From assembly GCF_019175365.1 (NCBI RefSeq), contig NZ_CP059572.1, positions 8,246,001-8,310,000 on the forward strand: a DNA stretch of 64,000 nt. The letters run 5' to 3'. The position numbers were made by a program, and so were the translations under genes. Source of the stretch: Actinomadura graeca. GTDB taxonomy: Bacteria; Actinomycetota; Actinomycetes; Streptosporangiales; Streptosporangiaceae. The notes beneath the pieces are model-generated. The model was not told the origin of the DNA. It made no database searches and saw only the letters and a program-made list of their open reading frames with translations. Shown piece by piece: positions 38,064 to 47,900 of the stretch (position 1 is its first letter; every line of letters starts with the position of its first letter).

Positions 38064-40268
38064 ATGCATCGCGACTTGCTTGACGCCCTGACCGCGGGTG
38101 AATTGAGACCGCTGCGCGAATGGCTGGCACGTCACCAGGTCGAGACAGGCCGTATTGCGGAATTGCCGCAATGGGACGCAGGGCATCCCGATGCGCAGCG
38201 GCCGGGGCGTCGCGCCGACGGCATCTCCGTGACGGCGGCCACGATCAGTGACCAGTGGCCCAAGGCCGCGGCGGCGCCGGGTGGCGTGCCGATGCTCCTG
38301 CTGTTCGTTCTCATCTCCGTCGAGGCGGAGTGGAATATCTCCTACTACTTCCAGCCGTTGCAGGACACCCTGCAGGGCGCCGCTCAGTGCATGCGTGACC
38401 ACGGCGAGCCGCTGAGCGCGCCGGACCGGTGGGCGGGACAGGCGGTGCTGTCCTTGATGGACAGCCTGGCCGCGCAGATCGATGCCGAAAACGCCATGAT
38501 CACAGGTCAGCTTGCCGCTCATGAGGCCGCACTGAACGCCGCGGCTTCGGCAGCAGGCGAAGCGGCCGGGCCGGCCAGAGGAGCCGCTGCGGAGTATCCG
38601 GACCTCAGTGGCTACCTGATCAGGCGAGCAGCGGACTATGAAACATACAACGATGCCGTTGCCCGAGCCGTTCGCGGGTTGCGCCGGTTCCTGGCGGCGG
38701 GCGAAGCACTCGATACGACCATCGCCGAGCTCGAAGCGATCGAAATGGGGGGCTCGGTTGCCGACCCCGTCAGCCTGAGCGAACTTCGCGCCCATCGGCT
38801 GTCGCTGGCGTCGCTGAACGACAGGAGAAACGAGCCCTGGCTGAGAATCGATCACGGAAAAATCGTCTACCTCTACCCGTTCGCTGTGCGCGGCGTGACC
38901 CCGCAGCAGGTCGTCGACCAGGTGAGCCTGCGGGGAAGCCGCTGGCGGCTGGGCGGGGTGGAAGCGGTGTCGGTCAACAGTTCACTGAACCTGGACGACG
39001 TCTGGAACGGTTCGGACGCGTTCAGCCGGCGCTACGGTGGTGCGCTGGCGGAACTGCCCGATGTGCTGATCGAGGACGCCGACCGCCGGCTGCTGGGAAG
39101 GGCGCAGGCAGAGGTTCGCTTCTCCCGCCTCGGCAATCATTACGTACGCTTCACCTTGGAGATGGTGGACGTCACCCCGAACCAGCTCTATTCCATGATG
39201 CTGCGGGGCGCACCCGAATACGGTGCCGTGCGGATCACCTTCGACAGCGGGGACAGGACTTGGCGGCGGCTGTCCGACCTCGCGGCGGCCCTGGAGGAGG
39301 ACGTTTGTGCACGTCTCCTTGAAAGCGAGCCGCAAGCCCTCGTGAGCCCGGGGACGTTCCACGTGGTCGTCGCCGTCAACGCGGCCTCCACCACGCAAGG
39401 CCCCGTCGGACCGTCTCGGTACGAGGTCCGGAGCGCGCGGGAACTGCTGGTTTCGATGGGCGCACAGGTGCTCACCAACCCTGTCACGCATCTGATCGGC
39501 TCTGTGGCCGAGTGGGGCAGGTACACCGGCCAGGGAGACCTGGCGGGGGCCATCACCGGACTGACGGGAGACATGGTCATCCGAACCTCCAACACCACCG
39601 TCATCAACGCGCCCGGGACGGCGACGTTCACCCAGGGCACCCAGGGGAGCGTGGTGGAGTTCGCGGCCTCGCTCCACGGCCTCTTCGCGGGGTGGTCACT
39701 GGAACTGGTGGATTACTACCATCGGGTCGGCGAGTTCCGCGACCGGGTGGACACCGTAGGGCGCGAGCAAGCCGACAGTGCGGCGACCTTGCGTGCTCTG
39801 GCCGGCGAACTGGAGGCCGAGAAGGCACGCCTCAATGACTTCGCCATCACGATCCGGTCGACGATCGCGCTCATCAGGTCGCCCTCGCTGCTGTCGTCGC
39901 CCGTCGTCGCGGACATGCTGCGACTCGTCTTGGACAACTCCGACTTCGAACGACGCGTCCGGGAGCTGAACACCATGATCGAAGAGATCGGGCAAGACCA
40001 GCTCGGGACCAGCATCGAGAGACTGGCCAAGCAGCGCGAAGAATACGAAGTTCTGGAGGAGCACAGGCGCCAGGCACGGCAGCGGGCCAAGCTAGAAGTC
40101 TTCCTGGCCGTCATCGCGGCTGCCGGGATGTCGGGCCTGATACAGGTCCTGCAAGCGGGATTCTTCCAGTCCGCCGACGCGGCGACATGGGCGCTCGTGG
40201 GCGTCTCCGTGATTTTCGCGATCGCAGCTCTCTTCGGCTTCCTCTTCTGGCCTAAACGAAGCCGATGA
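38064..40268 (+). CDS. 734-residue protein with C-terminal coiled coil and two TM helices; unrecognised
   Basis: It starts MHRDLLDALTAGELRPLREW. The first ~170 residues are helical. A mixed alpha/beta middle (about 260-470) contains RIDHGKIVYLYPFAVRGV and ADRRLLGRAQAEVRFSRLGN. A Gly/Thr-rich beta segment follows (GLTGDMVIRTSNTTVINAPG, TATFTQGTQGSVVEF, about 512-540). Residues about 590-690 form a long coiled coil (GELEAEKARLNDFAITIR, IERLAKQREEYEVLEEHRRQ). Two TM helices close it (EVFLAVIAAAGMSGLIQVLQ and WALVGVSVIFAIAALFGFLF), with the basic end PKRSR in the cytoplasm. The coil-plus-hairpin end recalls CorA-type topology, but no GMN motif is present. I do not recognise the family. It stands alone, between kinase fragments and a gene-poor stretch. 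Confidence 0.75.
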   Translation: MHRDLLDALTAGELRPLREWLARHQVETGRIAELPQWDAGHPDAQRPGRRADGISVTAATISDQWPKAAAAPGGVPMLLLFVLISVEAEWNISYYFQPLQDTLQGAAQCMRDHGEPLSAPDRWAGQAVLSLMDSLAAQIDAENAMITGQLAAHEAALNAAASAAGEAAGPARGAAAEYPDLSGYLIRRAADYETYNDAVARAVRGLRRFLAAGEALDTTIAELEAIEMGGSVADPVSLSELRAHRLSLASLNDRRNEPWLRIDHGKIVYLYPFAVRGVTPQQVVDQVSLRGSRWRLGGVEAVSVNSSLNLDDVWNGSDAFSRRYGGALAELPDVLIEDADRRLLGRAQAEVRFSRLGNHYVRFTLEMVDVTPNQLYSMMLRGAPEYGAVRITFDSGDRTWRRLSDLAAALEEDVCARLLESEPQALVSPGTFHVVVAVNAASTTQGPVGPSRYEVRSARELLVSMGAQVLTNPVTHLIGSVAEWGRYTGQGDLAGAITGLTGDMVIRTSNTTVINAPGTATFTQGTQGSVVEFAASLHGLFAGWSLELVDYYHRVGEFRDRVDTVGREQADSAATLRALAGELEAEKARLNDFAITIRSTIALIRSPSLLSSPVVADMLRLVLDNSDFERRVRELNTMIEEIGQDQLGTSIERLAKQREEYEVLEEHRRQARQRAKLEVFLAVIAAAGMSGLIQVLQAGFFQSADAATWALVGVSVIFAIAALFGFLFWPKRSR

Positions 40269-41431
40269 GGCCCGCAGTCGCCTGTGCACGCCGAAACCAC
40301 GACCACGCAGGTTGAAGCACAAGCTCGCACTCGTTGACGATTCCGCGCAGACGTTGCGTTTCCCCGGATGCCCGGGCAGGTGATCTCGCTGGGTTCGTTG
40401 ATCGGTCGAGTCAGCGGCTGACGGGCGGCCATGAGAAGCGGTTCTGATCCACCCGCTGTGAAGCGACCGCACAGCGTCGCCTGTTCGAGAAGATCTTGTC
40501 GTGTGCTCTCAGTCCCCACCATCACCGCATGGCGAGCCGGTCGTTGCAGCGCGGCCAGGCGACCTTCGGCCTCGACGAGAGCGTTGACATCCTCGCGCGG
40601 CACCGTGGTGAGCAACTGCGTGGGGGGCATCGACGCAGCAGACCGGCTCGTGCCTTCACTGTGTACTTCGACGCCCCAGGGACAGAGCTCATACCGTGCA
40701 GCGGTGTCAAACGCTTTCCGCGGCCCAACGCGAAGGATTCGTTCGAGCCCTGGGCCGCCGTATCCGCGTCGCCGCCCCTGTGCGTCACAGTAGCCGCCAC
40801 CATCTGCAGAACCTCAGCTACGGGGGAGAAGGTCGCCGGACCGGACACTGCCGAAGAACCTCAACTGCCGCCAGGCGTTACCGGACAATCCTTCGACAGA
40901 AAGCCTGCGCCGCCGACAGGCCTCTGTCCGTTCCGGCTCTCCGAAGCTCCGCAAGTCAGCGCTGGCCTGCCGGGGACCTGTCCCGGGCCCCCTCACCGTC
41001 CATTGACGGTCGCCAAGAGCCCCGCTAGGGACCCCGCTAGGGACGCAGCTCGCGCCACGGCCGAGACCACGGCCAGGGCGACGGCGATGCGACCAGCGCC
41101 ACCACTGCGCGCCCGGCCACAGGAACCACGCCACCGTGACCATCACCGCAGTCCCGGCGACCGCCAGCACCCCTCGCGCCTGCCGCTTCGATCGCCGTTC
41201 ACGTGAGCGCTGCAGACCCGCGCCGCCGTCGCCTGGTTCTTCGTTCGGCGCCGTTTTGATCACACAGCGAACCTATGGACACCGCCCCGGGCCACGTTCG
41301 CAAAGCCCGAGGATCTGCCCGCATCCGGACATCCCGCCCGGGGTGTTGCCGTCGTGACTCTCGACAACGGTCAACGGCGGTCAACACCCGGCACCGTCCC
41401 ATAGGCGTGCCTGCACCCGGAGGTCATCGAC
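40269..41431. other. 1.16-kb gene-poor stretch
   Basis: The best candidate is a minus-strand frame from GTG 41263 whose first 50 residues (MIKTAPNEEPGDGGAGLQRS, then VLAVAGTAVMVTVAWFLWPG) look like a small single-TM protein, but it runs on into Arg-rich sequence typical of a wrong frame. A short direct repeat, CCCCGCTAGGGAC, occurs twice at about 41020-41046. No other gene is convincing. Confidence 0.35.
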
Positions 41432-42100
41432 GTGGACGAACTCGCGATGCAGCCGCGTCGGCGGCGGCTCGTTCACGAGTTCGCGGTCGGCGCCGGGCGG
41501 ATCGCGGTGCCGTTGGCCGCCCGCGGCGTGCCGGTGAGCGGCATCGAGCTGAGCCGCGCGATGGCGGCGCGCATCACGGGCAAGCCGGGCGGCGACGCGG
41601 TCGAGGTCACGATCGGCGATATGACGACGACGCGGGTGGCCGGCCGGTTCTCGCTGGTCTACCTGGTATTCGACACCATCAGCAACGTGACCGCACAGGA
41701 CGGGCAGGTCGACGTCTTCCGCAACGCGGCCGGGCACCTGCGTCCCGGCGGGCTGTTCCTCGTCGAGGTGGCCCTGCCGGATCTGCGCCGCCTGCCGCCC
41801 GGCCAGGACACCGTCCCGTTCACGATGGCGCCCGGCACCGATGGCGGCGGCTACGTCGGGTTCGACCAGTACGACGTCGTCACGCAGGCGTTCACCTCGA
41901 ACCACGTCACCGTGTCAGCAGACGGGACGGGCCGGTTCCGCCGTATCCCCTTCCGGTATGCCTGGCCGGCCGAGATGGACCTCATGGCGCGCATCGCCGG
42001 AATGACCCTGAAACACCGCTGGGCGGACTGGGATCGCTCGGAGTTCACGGCTGAGAGCACCAAGCACGTGTCGATCTGGGAGACGGGCCGGGGCAGGTGA
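41432..42100 (+). CDS. Class I SAM-dependent methyltransferase, probably 5'-shortened
   Basis: The product has 222 residues from GTG 41432. The SAM-binding motif is visible as VHEFAVGAGRIAVPLAARGV followed by PVSGIELS; the usual ELGVGTGR-like loop reads FAVGAGR. Then comes VTIGDMTTTRVAGRFSLVYL, VFDTISNVTAQDGQVDVFRN, AAGHLRPGGLFLVEVALPDL. Relatives carry about 50 more residues before the SAM motif. Here the first 14 residues are Arg-rich and unlike the family, so the 5' end has probably been replaced. Substrate unknown. Confidence 0.65.
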   Translation: MDELAMQPRRRRLVHEFAVGAGRIAVPLAARGVPVSGIELSRAMAARITGKPGGDAVEVTIGDMTTTRVAGRFSLVYLVFDTISNVTAQDGQVDVFRNAAGHLRPGGLFLVEVALPDLRRLPPGQDTVPFTMAPGTDGGGYVGFDQYDVVTQAFTSNHVTVSADGTGRFRRIPFRYAWPAEMDLMARIAGMTLKHRWADWDRSEFTAESTKHVSIWETGRGR

Positions 42101-42113
42101 TGGGGTGAAGGCC

Positions 42114-42128
42114 GCCGCCTCAGGCGGC
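42114..42128 (+). terminator. GC hairpin after the methyltransferase gene
   Basis: GCCGCC-TCA-GGCGGC forms a 6-bp stem with a 3-nt loop, extendable with flanking GCCGGCGGC, 14 bp after the stop. There is no U-run, as is common for actinomycete terminators. The call is tentative. Confidence 0.35.
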
Positions 42129-42602
42129 GCCGGCGGCTGAGCGGATATCGGTCTTGGTGCAGCTAGAAGCCTGGCGGTGCTGGTCGCCGTCAGCCGACGG
42201 GTGATCCGCGCACTGAGCTTCCCTCCGCTGTTGGCAGCACGATCCGGGCCCTCAACATCAGGCAGACGGGCGCCGACGGTACCTGCATCAGCAGCCGCAC
42301 TACTTCACGATCGGTGTCCGGCACGGCTGGCGGCGCAGCGACAGCCAATGCGTCATGCGCCGCGTGGCCACCACCGTGTGGAACCCATAACGAGTACGAG
42401 CAGGCCGCTGGACCTGTGTGGGTCAAGCTCGCGGCAGCTACCAGCTTTTGCACCAGATCTCGACATCAGCTTCGCTGGCTCATCGGCGTTTCGAGACGTT
42501 TTCTGGTTTGTGCCTGCGCCGGGCGCTCGCCAAGCCACACTCCCTGAAGGGAGCAGTGGGCCATCGGGGCGCGCTGTGGGTGCAGGACGGCGGGGAACCA
42601 GT
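42129..42602. other. Gap upstream of the membrane-protein gene
   Basis: The next gene's frame is open from 42177, but the first ~140 codons are Ser/Pro/Arg-rich and unlike its membrane part. I see no independent gene here. Confidence 0.4.
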
Positions 42603-43448
42603 ATGGGCGACGGAACAATTTCGTCGGGATTACCGCACGTGCCGCGAGGGGCGTGGCTAGTGCGGTATGGCACTCGCCGGATCGTCCGGCTCAACCCCGG
42701 AGCGCGGGCGCTGCTGGTCCTCATCGGTTCCGGGATCATCACGCTGTCGTGGGTGATGCCCTGGTACGACGTCACCATCTTCATGCGGACGGCCAGGGCG
42801 TTCCACGCGACGACCGGGCTCGGCCACTTCCCGGCGCTGGCCTCGCTGACCGGCCAGGACGACCTGACACGCAAGTACGGCCAGTACATGCTCCACCGCG
42901 AGTACAGCGGCGGGGACCTTGTTCACGGCGGACCCGGCCTCGCCGCACTCGGGATGCCGCAGTACTACTATCAACTCTCGCTGGCCCTCACCATCGTCGG
43001 GCTGATCGCCTGGCAGGTGGCGCGGCGAGGCGGTGACGGCACGCTCGCGCTCGGCCTGCGCAGGATGGCCGATGTCACCATGGGCCTCGGACTCATGTAT
43101 CTGGTCGCCGTCGCGGCCATCAAGACCCTGCACATGCGGTCGCTGACGACGGTGGCCGACGCCGCCACCGCGGAGCTGACCTACGACCTGGCCCGCCGAT
43201 CTGCGGGCGCCCATCCGATCGCCTACGCCAGCGCCGGCTTTTCCAGCGGGCTCATCGCGGTCCTCCTCGGCCTGGTCGTTGCCTCCTTCGGCATCCTGGC
43301 AGGCGACCGCAGCGAACCTTCCGAGACCATCCTCGGCACCGACGTCTCCTCCATCGCTCTCGTCCGCATCGGCACGACCTTGATCGCGAACGTTCTCACC
43401 GTCCTTGGCATCGTCTACCTCGCCCTCAGCGTCGTGTTCTTCATCTGA
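42603..43448 (+). CDS. Multi-TM membrane protein of unknown function
   Basis: The product has 281 residues from ATG 42603 (MGDGTISSGLPHVPRGAWLV), chosen because membrane-protein character begins just after it. TM segments: GARALLVLIGSGIITLSWVM, QLSLALTIVGLIAWQVA, MADVTMGLGLMYLVAVAAI, GLIAVLLGLVVASFGILAG and IANVLTVLGIVYLALSVVFF. A large outside-facing loop (about 60-110) contains FHATTGLGHFPALASLTGQD. Family not recognised. Confidence 0.65.
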   Translation: MGDGTISSGLPHVPRGAWLVRYGTRRIVRLNPGARALLVLIGSGIITLSWVMPWYDVTIFMRTARAFHATTGLGHFPALASLTGQDDLTRKYGQYMLHREYSGGDLVHGGPGLAALGMPQYYYQLSLALTIVGLIAWQVARRGGDGTLALGLRRMADVTMGLGLMYLVAVAAIKTLHMRSLTTVADAATAELTYDLARRSAGAHPIAYASAGFSSGLIAVLLGLVVASFGILAGDRSEPSETILGTDVSSIALVRIGTTLIANVLTVLGIVYLALSVVFFI

Positions 43449-43918
43449 CCCGCTTCGTCGTCGCCCGACCAGGCGGCGCTGGAAGAGCGCGACGGAGAGT
43501 TCCGGGTCGCGGGCACAGGTTTGTGGTTCAGCGGCTCCGTCGCTGGGTCCATGGGGGCGTGGGTCTGCAGCCAGTAGTCGCCGTATCTGCCTCCCCGGCT
43601 GGACCGGGGGTAGGCGGTGGAACTGCTCACCATCACCGCCGCCGACCGGGATGGTGCCGGGCTGGAGGGTGCTGTCGAACTGGTGAGGACGAGGTAGTGC
43701 CCGAGGAAGGGCGAGCGGAGCGGCCGGGCCGGTTTGCCTGCTGACGATCGTGACGGCGGCCGCGTGTATCTGATGGATGTGAGCGAGCCCGCCGGTCCGG
43801 TCGCCGTGCCGGGGGCCAGCGGATCCAACCGGGCGACGCAGCCGCCGGGTGGTGCCCGGGGTGCTCGCTGGCGTCGGCGGCGTGACCGGATCGTCCCGTC
43901 GGCACAGGACCATCTCGA

Positions 43919-44215
43919 TGCCTCATCGCCGGGGAACGGCGCTGGAGTTGCTGGACAGGCGGCGCGCGGACCGGCGCCGGTGGTTCGACACCGGCGGCAT
44001 CCTGCTGGCGCTCGTGCTCGCCGCGCTCGGCCTGTACGTCACCCGGCAGTCCCTGCTGGCGGGCAGGAGGGCCAGATCACCGATCGGGTACGCCGAGGCC
44101 GTCGAGTAGCTCGGCTCGCCCTGGGGGCTGGAGGCCCGGCTCGCCGCCGTCGACGCGCTGGATCGGCTTGCCGGGCCCGCGTACACGTCGGAGATGTCGA
44201 GGCTGTCGTAGGTCA
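43919..44215 (+). pseudogene. Remnant of a membrane pentapeptide-type protein
   Basis: From ATG 43919 the frame gives LLDRRRADRRRWFDTGGILL, ALVLAALGLYVTRQSLL (one TM), then SPIGYAEAVE and a TAG at 44107-44109. Past the stop the same frame reads LGSPWGLEARLAAVDALDRL. Intact relatives have AVEQLGS...LDxRLGxIYALERIA here, so the TAG sits where a Gln codon is expected. The pentapeptide part that should follow is missing. Confidence 0.6.
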
Positions 44216-44519
44216 ACCGCCCTTCGCGATGCCGATCGGCCACCGTCAGCCGGGAGGTGACTTCGCCGTCCGGGGCCAGGACGAGGACGTCGGCGTTGAC
44301 CCCCGCCCGGACGGCGACGGTGTGGTGGTCGCGGATCGTCAGTCCGGCGGCGGCGAGGTGGGTGGTTAGGGTCTCGGTGGTCCACAGGCGCTCGCGGACC
44401 GCTGTCAGATACGACTTCACCTGGCCGCCCGCCGTTATGGCCATTCTGGAAAAACAGCGTCCGGGAGAAGCAGGGGCCGTCAGGGTCGTGGCGCATCGCC
44501 ACATGCAGCAAATGCTGCC

Positions 44520-44820
44520 GTCCGCGGTCGTCGGCTGACCGTCGGCTGGTTGACCTCCCAGATGGGCCGCGCCGCGGCGGGCTGGCGGCCGACGAGATCA
44601 CCGTGGTGATCGTGACCGACGGGCAGGAGAACGCCTCCCGCGTGTACGACCTCGGAGGAGATCAGCCAGAAGGATCAGGCGACGGCGGAACCGGCACGGC
44701 TGGCGGCTTGTGTTCCTCGGTGCCGATCAGGACGCCCTCGTCACCGGCGCATCCATCGGTATGTCGGCTGACCTCAGCATGTCCTTCTCCAACTCTCTAT
44801 TCCGGCTGGGCTGATCTGGC
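44520..44820 (+). pseudogene. vWA-domain protein remnant
   Basis: The plus strand reads GLAADEITVVIVTDGQENAS followed by RVYDL. Then, in shifting frames, it reads EEISQK, RLVFLGADQDALVTGASI and GMSADLSMSFSNSLF. This is the C-terminal half of a von Willebrand factor A protein (the VTDGxE strand) with several indels. The minus-strand frame 44077-44504 nearby (TETLTTHLAAAGLTIRDHH) also looks protein-like, but I cannot assign it. Confidence 0.55.
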
Positions 44821-44931
44821 GGGTGCTTCATGGTCAGGCAAAGCCGGCCCCGTTTTCATTGAGTCGCTAAGATTCCTGGTATGACCATCGTCTCGAAGGT
44901 AAACGTCTTTTCGCCCACGGTGTAGATGACC

Positions 44932-47900
44932 TTATAGCTCTGCCGTTAATGGCGGATCTGGGATCATGTGTGGATTGTCCCATAGCAGGGTGATTTCGCG
45001 GGCGGCCATCGGAGATCTTTCGGCTTGGAATGCTTTCGCTCGTAGTATGCGAAGCGCGGTCGGCCATTCATTGAGTGGTTTCTCGGTAAAGGATTGGATG
45101 GTTATGGCGGCCTGTTCCGGGTGATCATTGGTTCTGGGCCAGATCATTACAGGGACCCCCGCCGCGATGGCCGCCCGCAGCACATCTTTTCGGGGCGGCG
45201 CCAGGAACACCAGGACCGCTGTTTCGTCGTGCTCTAGCGATCTGAGAATTTCGCTGCTGGCCTGTGAGCTGTCCGTGATGTGCAGCACCCGAGGATTTCT
45301 CGGATCACGGATCGAAAGGTTCCACCTGTGTAGCAGCAGGTCGCGGGCAATCGCCGGTGAACGGCGCTCGGTTGGTCGCACGGTTACGACGAATCGAGTT
45401 CCAAGAAGCCCTCCCGGCCCGACATCGTTGTCCGCGCTCAGGCTGTCGAGTGCAAGCTTGTCGAAGGGATAGGAAAGCAGACTCTGCGGGACCGAGAATT
45501 CCAAGCTGAGTTCCGGATCGCTGTCAGGCCGCCACGTCTCAGCAAGTGACTCTGCGATAACCGCCGATACGGTCTCCTTGATCATCTTTCGAGGGCTTGG
45601 GCGCATCGGCGCAACGAGATCCCACGACTCTGCAGAGGGCTCATGTAGATAGGCGGCAAGTCGGTAATCGCCATCCGCGAATCGGTCAATGGTGACATGA
45701 AGGAGCCTGTGACTCAGCCGCCGGTCGAGTTCAACTGAGTGGGGGATAGCCCTATCGATAAAGGCTCTGAGATCGTCTGCCAAGCCTTCAGGGGCCATGT
45801 CTGCTAGGAGCAGCAACCATTGGCGCAGGGGCGCATATGTCGCCGGTGACGAGGGATCACCGATAAGGAGCTCTTCGGCGACGTACCGGACCCCATCCCA
45901 CGGTGTGCGGAAGTCCAGCTGCGGCGCCACGTAGGGAAACGACCGCTGAAAGGCGGATGTGAGGGCGCCTAGATTTGGCATCTGCGTGATCAGAGCTCTC
46001 AGCCTGCGGCGGTCTTTAGCGGTGAGCCAGTCTAGGGGCAGGAGGTCGTCGATGGGTTCCCAGTAACGGCGGACGGCGGTGATGGGGAGCATCGTCCCGG
46101 TATCGTCCGGTCCGCGTCCGGTCAAGATCGCGCAGAGCTGCTGTGACCGGGGAATGAAGATTCCCGCGCCGCTGGCTCCGGGACGAAGGTCGGCGAATCC
46201 CGGACCACCGTCGAACCGAATTAGCTCGCCGATCCGTGCGTCTGGATTCGCCTTGATGGGCGTGAGGGTCACGGTACCGTCGGCGATCGAGACGCAGGTC
46301 AGGTCTGCGGGTGTCCTGGCGTTAGGTGAGCCGAGCTGGACCGGAGGCGTGGAGACTGGAGTGGTCAATTCGACGACGGCGACATCGGGGACGCCGAAGG
46401 TGCCCTCTGGGACCCTTTCGTCAGACACGCGCCAAGGGGCACGGAACACCACCCTGCCGGGCTGTGGAGTGCCATCGTCGGCAAAGTAAATTACTACCTC
46501 GGCAGCGGCCGGTAGTGCGTGCGCGCAGGTCAGGATATATCGAGCCGAGATCAGCACACCGTTGGCCACGGGGCGGTGGTCAATAAGGATCTGGGCCAGC
46601 CCGGAGCGGCGCATTCCCATACCTGCAAGGACGCGCTGTCGGGAAATGGCAGTCTCTGCCGTTCGGGGGTCGTCAGGCCCGAGTATTCGTTGATACATGC
46701 TGTGGGCGCCCTCGAAGTCGTCCAGGGCGTTCTGAGGTCGTCGTTGAGATTCGTGGAAGTGTCCGGCCAGAGCGAGCAGATCCGCCAGGGCGGTGCTGTT
46801 GATGTCGGTGTCGGCGGGTGCATGGGCTGCCAGCGCTTCGATGTGCGTCACCAGTTCCGGCCAGAACGGCCAGGACGACGGTGGTGGTTCGGCCGGTGAC
46901 GCCGCAGCGAGTAGGGCGGTGGCGGCCGAGCGTGCTGCGGCGATCTCGGGTTGGCTGCGATATGGGTCGGCAGGGTCGGGGGTCCTGGCGATGGTCTGCA
47001 TGAGCCGGTTGACGGCGATGTCAGAATCAGTGAGGGTGACAAGATTGTGGCCGGCCAGAATTTCCAGCGCCCGGCTGAGTCCTCCGGTTTCGCCGGAGCT
47101 GCCCAGGAAGCTCCGTGGAATGGGGTCCGGGCCGAACCAGCTCAGGATGCGCAGCAGGGGCGCTGCAATGGAAACCTCGGGCAGCATTGACAAGGTCTCT
47201 TGCCAGAGCACCCGGACCATCGACTGTCCCGCAGCCTGGAGGGCACCGAGCACATTCGCAGGTTTTCGTCGGAACCGTTCCAGGTAGTCGGAAGGCGCGA
47301 TGTGCGTTTGGCGGAGGTACTGTCCGGCGCTGGTGATGGCCAGCGGCAGATGTCCGAGTTCGAGGGCCAGTGCGGCCAGTGCGGCCAGAGGGCCGGTGTC
47401 CGGGACGTTCATGGTCAGGCCGCTGTGGTGGGCGAGCAGCCTCACAGCGTCGGCTGCGGGGAGTTCGGGCAGCCGGATGACCTGGGAGATCTGTTCTCCC
47501 CAGGGCGCTGAGAGTCGGCTGGTGATGATGATGTGGCCGCTGGTGGGCTGCGTCAGCAGGTGGTCGATGTCGCGGTGATCGGTGACATGGTCTAAGACGA
47601 GCAGCCAGCCGTCATGATGGGCCAGCCATCCCACCGCCCATTGCGTTGCCTCCGCGGCCTGGGTGGCAGAGGCGGGGCGCAGTGCCGCAGCCAGTGCGAT
47701 GAGCCCGGCTTCGACCGACTCCGGTGAGTCAGCCGTCATCCACCACACAAGTCCGCCTGAGTCCGCGTGCCGGTGGGCGTGCTGGAGGGCTAAGGCTGAC
47801 TTGCCGATCCCGGCGAGCCCATGGACGACGCTTGTCGCACCGGCGCCGGGCACATCCGGTGAAGAGTGCAGCAAGGCTAGTTCTGTGGCGCGTCCGACGA

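Noticed and set aside
37482..38855. 457-residue minus-strand frame
   Set aside because: Only its C-terminal ~60 residues (PknG-like) are real. The rest is antisense to the 734-residue gene and composition-driven.
38064..40268. Calling the 734-residue protein a CorA transporter or a CATRA component
   Set aside because: Only the coil-plus-two-TM end recalls CorA, there is no GMN motif, and I could not recognise diagnostic CATRA sequence.
41275..42054. 259-residue plus-strand frame rich in Arg/Gly
   Set aside because: It overlaps the methyltransferase in another frame; the methyltransferase motifs are in the frame ending at 42100.
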